A stretch of 64,000 bases of DNA from Lepas anatifera (Eukaryota; Arthropoda; Thecostraca; Lepadidae): positions 1,396,001 to 1,460,000 of the forward strand of contig JAOTON010001937.1 of assembly GCA_034440635.1 (NCBI GenBank). The letters are read 5' to 3'. Positions 18,801 through 28,463 of this stretch are shown in pieces. Each line of letters begins with the position of its first letter. Within the stretch, counting starts at the first letter, position 1. The position numbers were made by a program, and so were the translations under genes. Below the pieces are notes generated by a model. It did not search any database. It saw only the letters and a program-made list of their open reading frames with translations, and had not been told where the DNA came from.

Positions 18801-21707
18801 CACAGGAACCTGCTGCGTTTCTTGTGGTGGGAGAACGGTGATGTCACGGGTGCGCCAAGGGAATACCGCATGACTACTCATCTGTTTGGAGCAACGTCGT
18901 CACCTGCATGTGCCATGTATGCTCTAAATGAGACGGCCAACAGATTTGAGGACATCTACGGTGAGAAGGCGGCAGAATTTGTCAGGCGGGACTTCTATGT
19001 GGATGACGGGATTACATCCACACCTGACGTAGAGTCTGCTGTAGAGCTGGCAACTTCAACCATTGATTTGTGTGCCAGTGGTGGCTTTAAGTTGCATAAG
19101 TTTGTGTCAAACGAAGCTGATGTGCTGGCTCAGTTGCCAGCTCAGTACCGCGCCCGCAGCCAGCGGGAGGTCCAAGTGGCCCCAGAGCAATCATTGCTAG
19201 AGCACGCGCTGGGCATCAGGTGGAACGTCAGGAACGACACCCTGGGTTTTGATCTGGATATAACTGACCGGCCGCCCACCCGGAGGGGAATCCTGTCAGT
19301 TGTAGCCTCTCTGCACGATCCTCTCGGATTTATTTCGCCATTTGTGCTTCAAGGCAAGTGCATCATCAAACAGCTCTGCTGTGATGGCTGTAGATGGGAC
19401 GATCCTGTGCCAGAAGGAACTGCCTTGCAGTGGGATACGTGGAAGTCAGACCTGCTATACTTACCCAGGATAAGTGTACCCAGGTGTTATTCTCCTCTCA
19501 GGTCTGGACCCGTAAGGTTGTACGAGCTGCATCACTTCTGTGATGCCAGCCTGAGCGGATATGGTTACTGCAGCTACTTGAGGGCTATTGCTGAGGATGG
19601 CCATATTACGTCGTCGCTTGTCATGAGTAAGACCAGGGTAACTCCGAAGCGACCGATGACAGTGCCCAGACTGGAGCTAACGGCTGCAGTAGCTGCCGTG
19701 AAGGGCAGCTGCTTCCTCAGGAAGGAGTTGGGAATAAATGGACTGAAAGAGGTATTCTGGACTGATAGCCAGGTTGTTCTCGGTTACATTCGTAATGAAT
19801 CGAGGAAGTTTCATGTTTTTGTATCAAATCGTGTCCAACAGATCCGACAGGCGACCAGTCCAGACCAGTGGCGACACGTTACGTCCGGGAATAATCCAGC
19901 TGATCTCGCCTCGAGGGGTGCAAACCTAGAGGAGTTGAACCGCAGCAGTTTGTGGTGGCGAGGTCCTTCCTTTCTAACGGATTCTGGGGATCTCCCAGGT
20001 GAAGTGACGCAACTGGACATATCAGAAGACGATCCAGAAGTGAAAAAGTCGGCAGTGTTTGCCACGGCAACCGTAAAAAAGCCCGAATCTGTCCGATCGT
20101 ATGCGTCCCTGCCTGAGAGACTGCTATACTTTTCTAGCTGGTTCAGGGCAAAAAGAGCGGTAGCATTGATTCTGCGCTACAGAAGGATACTCCTCGCTCG
20201 TGTGAAGAGCAGACTGAACAAAGAGAAACCACCATTCGCATCAAGGAGGACTGGTTCTTCACATTTCAGCTCGTTGGAAGTACGAGATATAACGGAAGCA
20301 GAGGCGGAAATCTTGCGTGCAGTGCAAGAAGAAGGCTTCAAGGAAGATGTGAAGACACTGAAGGATCAGAGCCAGTCTTTGAATAATGTTTCTGAGAAGC
20401 AGTGTGTGAAGGGGAAAAGTCAGCTTCGTCGACTAGACCCTTTTCTTTCTAATGACGGCTTGATCCGAGTTGGAGGACGCCTGCGGAGGGCTGATGTGCC
20501 AAGAGAAGTAGCGCATCCAGTGATTCTACCAAATCATCACCATGTTACCAAATTGGTAGTTGAAGACATCCACAATAAGGTAGAGCATGGGGGAAGAGAG
20601 ATAACGCTGAGTGAATTGAGGCAACGGGGATTTTGGATTCTGCAGGGGAGGTCAGCTGTGTCAAGGTGCATCCTGAGCTGTGCTCAGTGCATCCGTCTAC
20701 GTGGAACGCCATGCGTTCAGAAAATGTCTGATCTTCCTTCGGTGCGCTTTGAAGAGAGTGCCGACCCCTTTACGTTCTGCGGCGTGGATGCATTTGGTCC
20801 GTTTTACGTGCGTGAGCGTCGCAGTGAGCTGAAAAGGTGGGGCCTTATTTTCACCTGCTTGGCCTCGCGCGCTGTACATCTGGAAACTCTGAACTCGATG
20901 ACTGCTGACGCGTTTATTAACGCCTACCGCCGTTTCACCTGCCGAAGAGGGCCCATTCGCCAGATCTACTGCGACAACGGTACCAACTTCATCGGTGGCA
21001 AGAGAACGTTGGAGAATGCTTTAAAGGAAGAGGAGCATGACAAGATCAAGCATGAACTGAACAAGAACGACTGTGACTGGGTTCAGTTCGCCTTCAATGT
21101 GCCACAGGCGAGTCATATGGGCGGCGTGTGGGAACGCCAAATAAGGACAGCAAGATCGGCTCTCGCTAGTCTCTTGGACTCGAACGGACAAAATTTTGAC
21201 GATGAGCTTCTGCGAACAGTGTTTGCTGAAGCTGAGGCAATAGTTAATAGCCGCCCTCTGACTTATTCCAGTATGTCTGACACTAACACTGTAGAGCCTC
21301 TAACACCTCATCAGATTCTAACTCTTAAGTCGAAGGTAGTTTGTCCCTTACCTGGGCGGTTCTGCACCGAGGACCTCTACGTGAGTCGACGCTGGAGAAG
21401 GGTGCAACACCTGGCCAACATGTTCTGGACCCGTTGGAGACGAGAATTTCTTCCAACGCTTCAGGAAAGGAGGAAGTGGCAGCAGAAAATGCCAAATCTG
21501 CTGGTCGGAGACATCGTGATCGTCGTCGACGACGATGCTCCCAGGGGCCGATGGCCCATCGGTCGCGTCACACAGACGTACCCGGGTGAAGATGGACTTG
21601 TAAGAAAAGTGCGTGTCCGGATACGGTATTCTGAGTACGATCGTCCAATACATCGGCTCATACTGCTGGTCAAGGATAGTGATGACCACGAGGTCAAGCG
21701 TGACTGA
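15828..21707 (+). CDS. BEL/Pao retrotransposon Gag-Pol polyprotein, intact ORF
   Basis: One uninterrupted frame of about 1,959 codons from the first ATG. Order of domains (numbered from an in-frame GTG at 15804): an N-terminal coiled-coil, Glu/Lys-rich stretch to about 180; a DUF1759-type gag core at about 280-440 (FKGNVEDFHLWMKAFESYI); Cys-rich zinc knuckles at about 518-590 (CRGCLKPGHVWRLC and CEKCRSFH); a retropepsin-like region with LLDLQSD at D648; reverse transcriptase with YVDD at about 1065-1068; RNase H with FCDAS (D1247), RLELTAA and TDSQ; integrase with an HH-CC zinc region (HHHV..., CAQC) and the D1662, D1724, E1777 triad; then a DUF5641-type C-terminal domain (GDIVIVVDDD..RGRWPIGRV). 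Protein length and order are typical of BEL/Pao. The protease motif lacks the usual Gly. All RT, RNase H and integrase catalytic residues are present, so the copy looks recent. Confidence 0.95.
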   Translation: MLNEWIHAYVVLVQTEQELRCLLLPEEANQHTEEHARLMQSLNEMKTHIEDRQKTLNVTRARDLSIAGHSIASGSSRSVRSGLMLMRAQDEHRRAEVTAKLAMLQKKKELEMQRKELEWKEEELVLHTELEVHRLQAQVVEKFERELDADEPSAVEREAAEMAAHPEARTQLTSNIKPDETANKLEMFAGDVAREAKAAPLTSVNVESNCLLASNAQSELTPAGTEPAAVRGAIKRDDGHAACEEANQGLLSAMTELLSEQVRRNRLPCLAPEVFKGNVEDFHLWMKAFESYIEAQTSSPMERLHFLAQFTAGEARNSIQGFLHLRSEDAYTKAKAKLQERYGNDFLTAAAYKKRIRTWPLIKPGDGKALQQLADFLDSCETASHSVKGLETLNDPEENMKMLHILPRHIVNRWERIVDACLHEQLEGSAGCYPPLSVFVSFLKKEARVASGPISLQRTEPCHKPERSPRRMPPPNKARTFLAAADASAHDAKSASVNYRGAESEYRPADCKLCGCNHALELCDKFLKLDIIGRQDVVRKYSLCRGCLKPGHVWRLCKRKKRCEKCRSFHPTVLHDDRLQHSEVKTSKVACKTESTQTMATSLQVAAGGESSCAHSMVVPVRLHHESHPEHEQVTYALLDLQSDACFISESVRQQVQAGGEPTYLQLSTMSGKTVVESCAVGSLIVRPMDGSKEIRLPTTYARSSIPAERSLIPRKEMVEKWSHLKDVAEALPPYYSDAEIGILIGVNCTKAVKPVELVTGEDNEPWAVKTALGWSVVGPVEGKAPEDSKTSCHFAFRAQTQEVSPAQLIHLFETDFRDISAEERLSQEDMRFLDTMKSGIHQRDDDHFEMPLPLRDSSSQFPNNREAAVKRLSGLKKRLVRDSKFRAEYEAFMEEMFERGYAEAVPHEEEEEGKIWYVPHHGVYHPKKGKLRVVFDCSCEYRGVSLNSQLMQGNNCVNNLAGVLVRFRKEKVGLSCDVEGMFNQVGVNIEHRNLLRFLWWENGDVTGAPREYRMTTHLFGATSSPACAMYALNETANRFEDIYGEKAAEFVRRDFYVDDGITSTPDVESAVELATSTIDLCASGGFKLHKFVSNEADVLAQLPAQYRARSQREVQVAPEQSLLEHALGIRWNVRNDTLGFDLDITDRPPTRRGILSVVASLHDPLGFISPFVLQGKCIIKQLCCDGCRWDDPVPEGTALQWDTWKSDLLYLPRISVPRCYSPLRSGPVRLYELHHFCDASLSGYGYCSYLRAIAEDGHITSSLVMSKTRVTPKRPMTVPRLELTAAVAAVKGSCFLRKELGINGLKEVFWTDSQVVLGYIRNESRKFHVFVSNRVQQIRQATSPDQWRHVTSGNNPADLASRGANLEELNRSSLWWRGPSFLTDSGDLPGEVTQLDISEDDPEVKKSAVFATATVKKPESVRSYASLPERLLYFSSWFRAKRAVALILRYRRILLARVKSRLNKEKPPFASRRTGSSHFSSLEVRDITEAEAEILRAVQEEGFKEDVKTLKDQSQSLNNVSEKQCVKGKSQLRRLDPFLSNDGLIRVGGRLRRADVPREVAHPVILPNHHHVTKLVVEDIHNKVEHGGREITLSELRQRGFWILQGRSAVSRCILSCAQCIRLRGTPCVQKMSDLPSVRFEESADPFTFCGVDAFGPFYVRERRSELKRWGLIFTCLASRAVHLETLNSMTADAFINAYRRFTCRRGPIRQIYCDNGTNFIGGKRTLENALKEEEHDKIKHELNKNDCDWVQFAFNVPQASHMGGVWERQIRTARSALASLLDSNGQNFDDELLRTVFAEAEAIVNSRPLTYSSMSDTNTVEPLTPHQILTLKSKVVCPLPGRFCTEDLYVSRRWRRVQHLANMFWTRWRREFLPTLQERRKWQQKMPNLLVGDIVIVVDDDAPRGRWPIGRVTQTYPGEDGLVRKVRVRIRYSEYDRPIHRLILLVKDSDDHEVKRD

Positions 21708-21789
21708 ACTATTAGTCGGTACGGCTTAAGGGGCCTCGAAGGCGGAGGTTTGAAATGTGTGTCATATATAAAGCAAAAAAATATATAAA
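21708..21789 (+). other. 3' end of the BEL-derived sequence
   Basis: Contains a purine-rich GAAGGCGGAGG stretch at about 21738-21748 that could be the polypurine tract, followed by TTGAAATG. A TTAA element begins only about 40 bp later, so no 3' LTR is present here that I can recognise. Confidence 0.4.
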
Positions 21790-22373
21790 TTAAAGGACAC
21801 TGAAGTGTAAGTGTAAGTAAGGCGATCGATGCCTGACTTCTATGAACATCCACCAAAGCTGTGCGTCATCAAACGCTTGAAGATGTGGCGCATCAATTTC
21901 ACGCTCAAGGGCGCGAGCCATCAACTTTTGGACGAGTGAGCTGTGATCTAACGTACGGGTGTAAGTAGGGGCGCACACCTCAGCGTCGTGCAGTGTCCCA
22001 AAACCTGGGGTGCTGGGTGCAGAACGACACCCATTCAAGCAGAATTTTCCACTCACTTTTATACATTTTTTGTTGAATTTTCCTCTCACTTCCAACAATA
22101 CTTACTTCTATTTAATTTTACTCAACAATACTTACTACAAAGGCCAGTTCCATTGCCTCCTCTACCAACATCCACTGGAAAAAGAGAGCAGCAGAATCGA
22201 CTAAAAGATCGCCAAATTAACTCGGCTCTTATGCGCTTGTTTGGCTTTTCTGCAAGAAAATCTGGCGATTTCTATTTTTCCAGACAATTATACCTGGCAT
22301 CCTTATATCCACCGATTTCAGTGGAACAACTGAATCGAAATTCTGGCGCGGGCAAGACGTTCAGTGTCCCCTG
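21790..22373. mobile_element. Probable MITE with AGGACACTGAA ends
   Basis: The left end reads TTAA-AGGACACTGAAGTG; the right end, complemented, reads AGGGGACACTGAACG. There is no TTAA on the right, so the boundary or type is less sure. Non-coding. It contains two GAATTTTCCACTC/CTCTC motifs that recur at 24.1 kb. Confidence 0.45.
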
Positions 22374-23655
22374 CCCCACCGGAGAAAGTTCCAATGGGTG
22401 AACACCGCCACTAAATTCCACCACTCACAAAATTGGTGCGTGGAAAATTAGACACCCTAGCCTTGTGCTGCCAAAAAAATGAGCTGACCGCTTTGAAAGA
22501 TACATTTCTGGAAAGCAGTTTATCTGTGCACATGACTTCTAGGCTTACGTCCTTGAAAAGTTGTTTTTGTATTTCTGGTACCGAGAATAGTGAAAAACCA
22601 TTTTTGGTCATCTTGTTGTTAAAAGCAATTATCTTGAAATTTGTATGCTAAGCAGCATATTTTTTACACTGTATGGTAGAAAATTGACCATTTATTTCGA
22701 AGAAAATAATTGTTATCCATATCAGCCCTTCATTGCTGCGTCCACGCCCTGTGACACCCAAATCCACTCACGACACCCTACGACACCCTAGGCATAAATA
22801 CGCTGATATTTAAGTTCAACTGAAAGTGTCCGGTACTTGAATACATTGAAACTCTACATTTTCATTAAATGATTTTTTTGGGCAACAAGAATGCATCCAG
22901 TTACCCTTCAAACATCGGCACTTTTTTGTATGGCTGGTCTACGGCGTGGACTTACCAAATTGCCGTCTTTACATCTAGTAAATAAAAGCGGCATCTTTAG
23001 ACTTTTTGAAAGGCCGGTTTCATATTCGTTATTGACAAAACATTGTTAGTCTTCCTCTTGGTGTGCTTTTAGTTGTATAATTTTCTAGTCTATAAGGATT
23101 TAGAACATTAATTTAGAGTAATTTTTGAAATGCAAATTATGTTGCTCATGCGACCGGCAAGCGGAAAGCGATCAGAAATTTAAATTAGTAGTCGCTCTGA
23201 CGCTGTCGCAACCCGCCGCGCCTGGCTGATTGTAGAAAGGAAGAAACAACAGAAAGGAGGCTGTAGCAGGGTACTTGCTGTAGTAGTTTCGATTAGATAT
23301 TGATAGAAAGCAGCATACTCATATGAAGGTGAGTATATATGTGAAGAGAAGCAGGGGAATTGACAGGTAAAGAAAATAAACTTTTAGCAAGTGTCTGGAA
23401 GAGTTTATTGCCATGATAGAAGGTTTGTAGTTTCGTCTGGGTTAGTTAAGTGTAAACCAAGGCTCTACTGGGCCCTAGCATAGGCGTATGCGAGGTGCAG
23501 TGATTGAGGCCAGGAGTGGCCTCCAAAATTCCGATAGCTATAGGTATAGGTATAGGAGGGGCGTTGTCCCGGACAGGAAAACTATACAGTGTATGCTTAG
23601 ATAATTAATTTTGGAACTAGGTATTGCATGAAAAAAATCCCTTTTCATTTTTCAC
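22374..23655. other. No gene recognised
   Basis: AT-rich in part. GACACCCTA motifs lie near 22450 and 22780. No coding motif. Confidence 0.4.
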
Positions 23656-23880
23656 CACCTGCCGATCTCGGAGGCCCCCTCTGCAGGGTTGGTCTAAGGG
23701 GGCCCCCGATATTTCGTCTCAGGGGCCCTTTAAAGCTGGTCGTGTGGGAGAGGAGAGGAGGGGCACAAGAGTTGGTCTAGGGAAGCTCACCCAAGAGTCT
23801 TGGTGGCTCCCAGAGGTCTTTCCCCAAAGGTTGGTCTCAGAGGCCCCCAAAAAGTTTTTTATTTGTGGAAATTCACCAAA
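23656..23880 (+). repeat. Short degenerate GGTCTC-type minisatellite
   Basis: Several diverged units of GGTCTnAGGGGCCCC type, for example around 23688, 23715, 23770 and 23832. Related to the large arrays further right. Confidence 0.55.
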
Positions 23881-25427
23881 TCCTTAAAAAAATTGGAGAC
23901 TGCATCAGGGGGGTTTCAGCTGGTAAATATTTACCTGCTTAACCCAAATTTTTCACATGTTAATGGTCAAACAATGCTGTTTGGGGACGATTTAAAAATA
24001 TTTACTTCGAGAAAATTAAAGGAAATATCCATCCCTCCAGGTCAAACAAGGGCTCTGAGTTTACCACCTGAGTACCCAAATTGGAAATTTTTTTACTCCG
24101 CCATTCATTTTGAGGAGAATTTTCCACTCATTCGCCATACGTTCCGAGCTGAATTTTCCACTCGACACCCTAGCGCAAAACCTATTTTGGGTCACTGGCG
24201 TCGTGTGTATAGGTTCAGCCTTTTTTTGGGAGCGAAACCGGGGTAAAATTCCCCGTCGAGGGCGCCAGAATAGAGGTTTTGTCTTCTGTTGTGCATCGCA
24301 GAATATAATTTTTTGTTGCAAAAAATTGGGGAGCCATGTTACCACCGTTATAACGCCGGTTTCGATTGAAGGAAGTATTAATATGTGTGATCTGTTCAAG
24401 GTTGTTTGATTGTGTGCCTCTTCCTTTGCAGGTCAATGTAAGGTGTAGAAAGGGCGTTAATGGCCTCACTTGTTGCCTCATGCTAAGGCTTTTGAATGGA
24501 GGCGTACTTACAAAGGAGCAAGTTTGTTCGTTTGATTAAATATCAACTGAGATTTCCAGAGCACCTGCATGACAGAGCACGGAGTACGTAATCATTCGCC
24601 CTGACTCAATGTCATTTGACTTACCTACAGATTGCTTTGAAGTTCGTACTAATGTTCAGTAAATTGTCGTATGTGTTCTAGTCATTTTCAGTACAAGTCA
24701 GAGTTAGCTGTCGTGAGTTAGAGTCTATCTGTCGTGAGTCAGAGTCTATCTTTTGTGAGTCATTGGTTAGATTGTGAGTGTTCAATGAGAGTGTACATGT
24801 TTGTGTTTATGGTGTGATTCTTTCGTGAGGTGATGTTTGTCTAATTGTTGTTTTCCGTTTCGCCAGTTTTTACGTCACTTGGCTTTCGGCGGTCATTGCG
24901 AGACATCACTTCCGGGAAATATAAAACCAAAGTGCCCAGTAGTGTATTTTTCGACAACTAACCCATGTAGCCGGAGGCGAGAACACCTGCCTCTTGTCCT
25001 CCCAGTGACTATATTTTTTAGTCTAGTTTTAACAAGTTTATGATTTGTGCTATGTGATGTGGAATATACAAGTACAGATTTAGATCCTGAATCCAAAATA
25101 TTCAGTGTGATTATGCATTCTGACATAGCTGCCAATCAGAATCCTCATGTTGGTAAAAGATGACCAGAAAATTTTTGTCATATTGTGAGTAATGGCAGGC
25201 AGCAGCTCACTCAGACAAATAGTTTTCCTGACTGTTTGAGTGGCAAAAAGTTGTGGGCCACATTGTGAAGAGAACATTTTCTGATCAGCTTTTATTTATC
25301 CAAAGGTTCTGGGGGATGGCTATACCTGAACACCTCGGTCATCACATTGAAATTTCTACTTACATCCAGGGTTCAATGGGGAAGGCCAAATAACAACTAA
25401 TTAACTTCTAATACTTGTTCGTGCAGC
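23881..25427. other. No gene recognised; small tandem repeat inside
   Basis: Near 24700-24765 a ~27-bp unit with TGTCGTGAGT(T/C)AGAGTCTATC is repeated about two and a half times. GAATTTTCCACTC motifs lie at about 24117 and 24153. No gene or RNA seen. Confidence 0.4.
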
Positions 25428-25784
25428 CCAGCTTGCAAAGTATGGCATTTTCGACGAGATCTTGTCGGTGTGAATGCCCTTGAAGACAGGAGCGAGTGGT
25501 GCAAATTCTATCAACCTAGTGTGAATTTGTGAGACTGGTGCGAGGAAGGTGACACTTAAACCAAACAAATAATGGCTCAATGGTTATCAAGACACAGAAG
25601 GGGGCCTTATGAAAAGTTCTTAATTAACTAATTAATAATAGAGGTAGCATTGCATCCTTTGGGTAGGAATGGGTGCATTTTTCTCCCTGGTATGTAGCAG
25701 AATGGTGCAAATTTTTTAGGCTGGTGGTGCAAGATAGATGACTGGTGCGACTCGTCTGACCTGCTGCCATACTTTGCAGATTGG
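25428..25784. mobile_element. 357-bp MITE with TGCAAAGTATGGCA termini, copy 1
   Basis: Terminal inverted repeats of about 20 bp: CCAGCTTGCAAAGTATGGCA at the left and, complemented, CCAATCTGCAAAGTATGGCA at the right. The interior includes TTTTCGACGAGATC and is shared with the copy at 27607-27955. Non-coding. Confidence 0.75.
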
Positions 25785-26625
25785 AGTGCCACACTGTTAA
25801 GACCTACCCACTAAGAATCACAGGCCCTGGTATCAGTGCATGGAATATGTGTGCTGTGTGCAATGCTAATTTATGTGTATTGATGCAAAAGTCATCAGTT
25901 CTGAAATAAAATAATCCTGAAAAAAATTGAAAAGGACTTGACCTGCACTCTCTCCTATTAGGTAACCTCTGTGGTTGAAAAGCTTAATCTATCATCACGC
26001 CTGACATCACATGCAAGATTCTGAAGTTTACACAATGATTGCCTCTTGAAATCAGTGCCCATTAATGGGCATATACCTACAACATTTGTATCAAATGTTT
26101 TATATGTTTTAACACACATTCTCGAATTCTAGTTTAGCGAAGTGTTTCAGCCTTGTTTCTTGACATTTCTGCATCCTAGAACAGCGCAGCTCTGCCCTAT
26201 GCTCATAAATACCAGACTTCTAAGGACAAAGAAAATGTAGGCCCTGATACAAAGTGAATTTTTCAACCAATTAGTATTATTTGCCCCTTTCACCGTCAGC
26301 ACAGGAAGCACAACCACAGTCGATCACTCATTACAATTCCGTAATAACACACTAAAGATCAGATCCTTCCCTCGTTTGCGCACAAATAGCAAATCTGGCA
26401 AATCTAGCATCATACCAGCCTAGAATATATTGGATCTGCAAAAAAAACATACTATTTTCGATTGAAACGTTATAATACAAAATAAAGACTTGATTTGTCT
26501 ATAATATTCTTTTTTGGTATCATTAATTGAAGAAAACTTTGTAAATATTTTGTTTTAGGCAGGATTAAAACAATTTACCATGAGGTGCTAGTAGGTGCTT
26601 GGTAGGAAACTTGGACCAACGTTAT
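25785..26625. other. No gene recognised
   Basis: AT-rich DNA with no long open frame. Confidence 0.4.
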
Positions 26626-26741
26626 CTTTTAGGGCCTTGATATCACCACACTGTGAGGATATAACGACACACTATATCCCCGTCTATGAGGCGAAATAGG
26701 GCCTTATATCCCCATATAGTGGTGATATAAGGCTCTAAAAG
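26626..26741. repeat. Short inverted repeat (39-bp arms)
   Basis: Arms 26626-26664 and 26703-26741 match when complemented, sharing CTTTTAG.GCCTT.ATATCACCAC. This could be a small palindromic MITE or hairpin. Confidence 0.55.
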
Positions 26742-27045
26742 GGCCAATCAAAAGCCGTTTAGCCGACTCGTGGTTTTTTTAAACTTTTTATGGTAAAGCT
26801 AATAACAGAATTATTGACAGTAAGCCAATGAAAGATAAAAATAATACCCTGTGTAATCTCTATGAGTGCAGATGGCGCTTCAGTCTTCTTTCGCGCCCGT
26901 TTGGATACAAGGCCCTAAAAGATATATTCTTCTTGGATATATTCTTCAAAATAAACAAATGGTGATGACGACAGTGCAAATTCTTGTACAGTACATATCA
27001 ACCTGTGTCGATTGAAAATGTCGGGAGGAGGGTGGTGAGGGTTTT
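26742..27045. other. No gene recognised
   Basis: Short stretch before the telomere-type structure. A further copy of the GGCCCTAAAAGATATATTC motif lies near 26910. Confidence 0.35.
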
Positions 27046-27268
27046 TATGGTAGTAGGCAGATCACATCTCTCGGTTCAAAAGGATCACATCAGAATGTCC
27101 AAAGCTCAAAGGGTCTAATGTTCATAGGTTCTACCCTTTGAAAGTTAGACCTTTTGAATAGAAGTCCAACGTTCAAAAGGTCCAAAAAGGAGTGCTCAGA
27201 TGCATGAGAGTGGGGTGCATGATGCCGCAGAGGCGTGCTAAGACACATGATAATAGGAGGAAATGAAG

Positions 27269-27304
27269 GTTAGGTTAGGTTAGGTTAGGTTAGGTCAGGT
27301 CAGG
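27269..27304 (+). repeat. TTAGG telomere-type repeat, left block
   Basis: About five TTAGG units followed by TCAGG variants. TTAGG is the telomere repeat of most arthropods. Confidence 0.9.
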
Positions 27305-27587
27305 TGTGTATGCCCTTGGTCCCTATTTTCTAGTCTGGGGATATCACCCCTCTTTCCAGAATCTGAGTGCGCCTCTGGTCTGAGTACCACTTTATACTAC
27401 TCCTCAAGCCCTCCCTCCTTCTGTCTGTTTCACCTCTTGGGATTTTCTTGCAGAATGTGGGGATATTTCTAAAACATTTCCCAGTGGTACACAGACTAGA
27501 GGCACACTCAGAATCTGGAAAAAGGGGTGATATCCCCAGATTAGGAGATAGAGACCAAGGGCATACACACCTGACCTGACCTAGCCT

Positions 27588-27606
27588 AGCCTAGCCTAGC
27601 CTAGCC
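27588..27606. repeat. Short CCTAG block
   Basis: Four CCTAG-type units directly before the MITE copy 2. The repeat resumes right after that element. Confidence 0.8.
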
Positions 27607-27955
27607 CCAGTGTACAAAGTGTGGCATTTTCGACGAGATCTCGTCGGCGCGAGTGCCCTTGGAGACAGGACGGAGTGGTGCGAATTTTATCAACCTGGTG
27701 CGAATTTGCAAGGCTAGTGACACTTAAAATAAACAAATAATGGCTGAATGGCTATTAAGACACAGGAGGGGCCTTAGAAAAAGCCCTTAATTAACTCACT
27801 AATGATTGAGATATCATTGCATTGCAGGGTTAGGAATGGGTGCATTTTTTCCCTGGTATGTGGCATATTGGTGCAAATTTTTGGAGGATGGTGGTGAGAG
27901 AATTTTAGATGGCTGGTGCGACTCGTCTGGCCTGCTGCCATACTTTGCAGACTGG
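27607..27955. mobile_element. MITE with TGCAAAGTATGGCA-type termini, copy 2, inside the CCTAG array
   Basis: 349 bp, same orientation and sequence family as 25428-25784. The left end has a diverged TGTACAAAGTGTGGCA; the right end, complemented, has CCAGTCTGCAAAGTATGGCA. CCTAG repeats adjoin both ends, which indicates insertion into the array. Confidence 0.75.
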
Positions 27956-28238
27956 GCCTAGCCTAGCTTAGCCTAGCCTAGCCTAGCCTAGCCTAGCCTA
28001 GCCTAGCCTAGCCTAGCCTAGCCTAGCCTAGCCTAGCCTAGCCTAGCCTAGCCTAGCCTAGCCTGGCCTGGCCTGGCCTAGCCTAGCCTAGCCTAGCCTA
28101 GCCTAGCCTAGCCTAGCCTAGCCTAGCCTAGCCTAACCTAACCTAACCTAACCTAACCTAACCTAACCTAACCTAACCTAACCTAACCTAACCTAACCTA
28201 ACCTAACCTAACCTAACCTAACCTAACCTAACCTAACC
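27956..28238 (-). repeat. CCTAG then CCTAA telomere-type repeat, right block
   Basis: About 35 units of CCTAG (with a few CCTGG) change abruptly near 28133 into about 21 perfect CCTAA units, which run to the start of the right inverted arm. Confidence 0.95.
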
Positions 28239-28463
28239 CTCATTTCCTCCTATCATCATGTGTCTTAGCACGCCTCTGTGGCATCATGCACCCCACTTTC
28301 ATGCATCTGAGCACGCCTTTTTGGACCTTTTATACGTTGGACTTTTCATTCAAAAGGTCTAACTTTCAAAGTGTAGAGCCTATAAACATTAGACCTTTGA
28401 TCAGTGGACCTTCTGATGTGATCCTTTGAACCGCGAGATGTGATCTGCCTACTGCCATAATTC

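Larger units (their letters stand above)
27046..28463. repeat. Large inverted repeat enclosing interstitial telomere-type repeats
   Basis: Arms of about 220 bp, 27046-27268 and 28239-28463, match in inverted orientation (for example GGCAGATCACATCTC with its complement, and TTCAAAAGGATCACATCAG with its complement). Just inside the left arm is (TTAGG)n, and just inside the right arm is (CCTAA)n, so the telomere strand points inward from both sides. A second, nested inverted repeat (27298-27400 with 27485-27590) and a MITE occupy the centre. Confidence 0.8.

Noticed and set aside
27046..28463. A true chromosome end
   Set aside because: Unique sequence continues on both sides and the repeats face each other, so they are interstitial.
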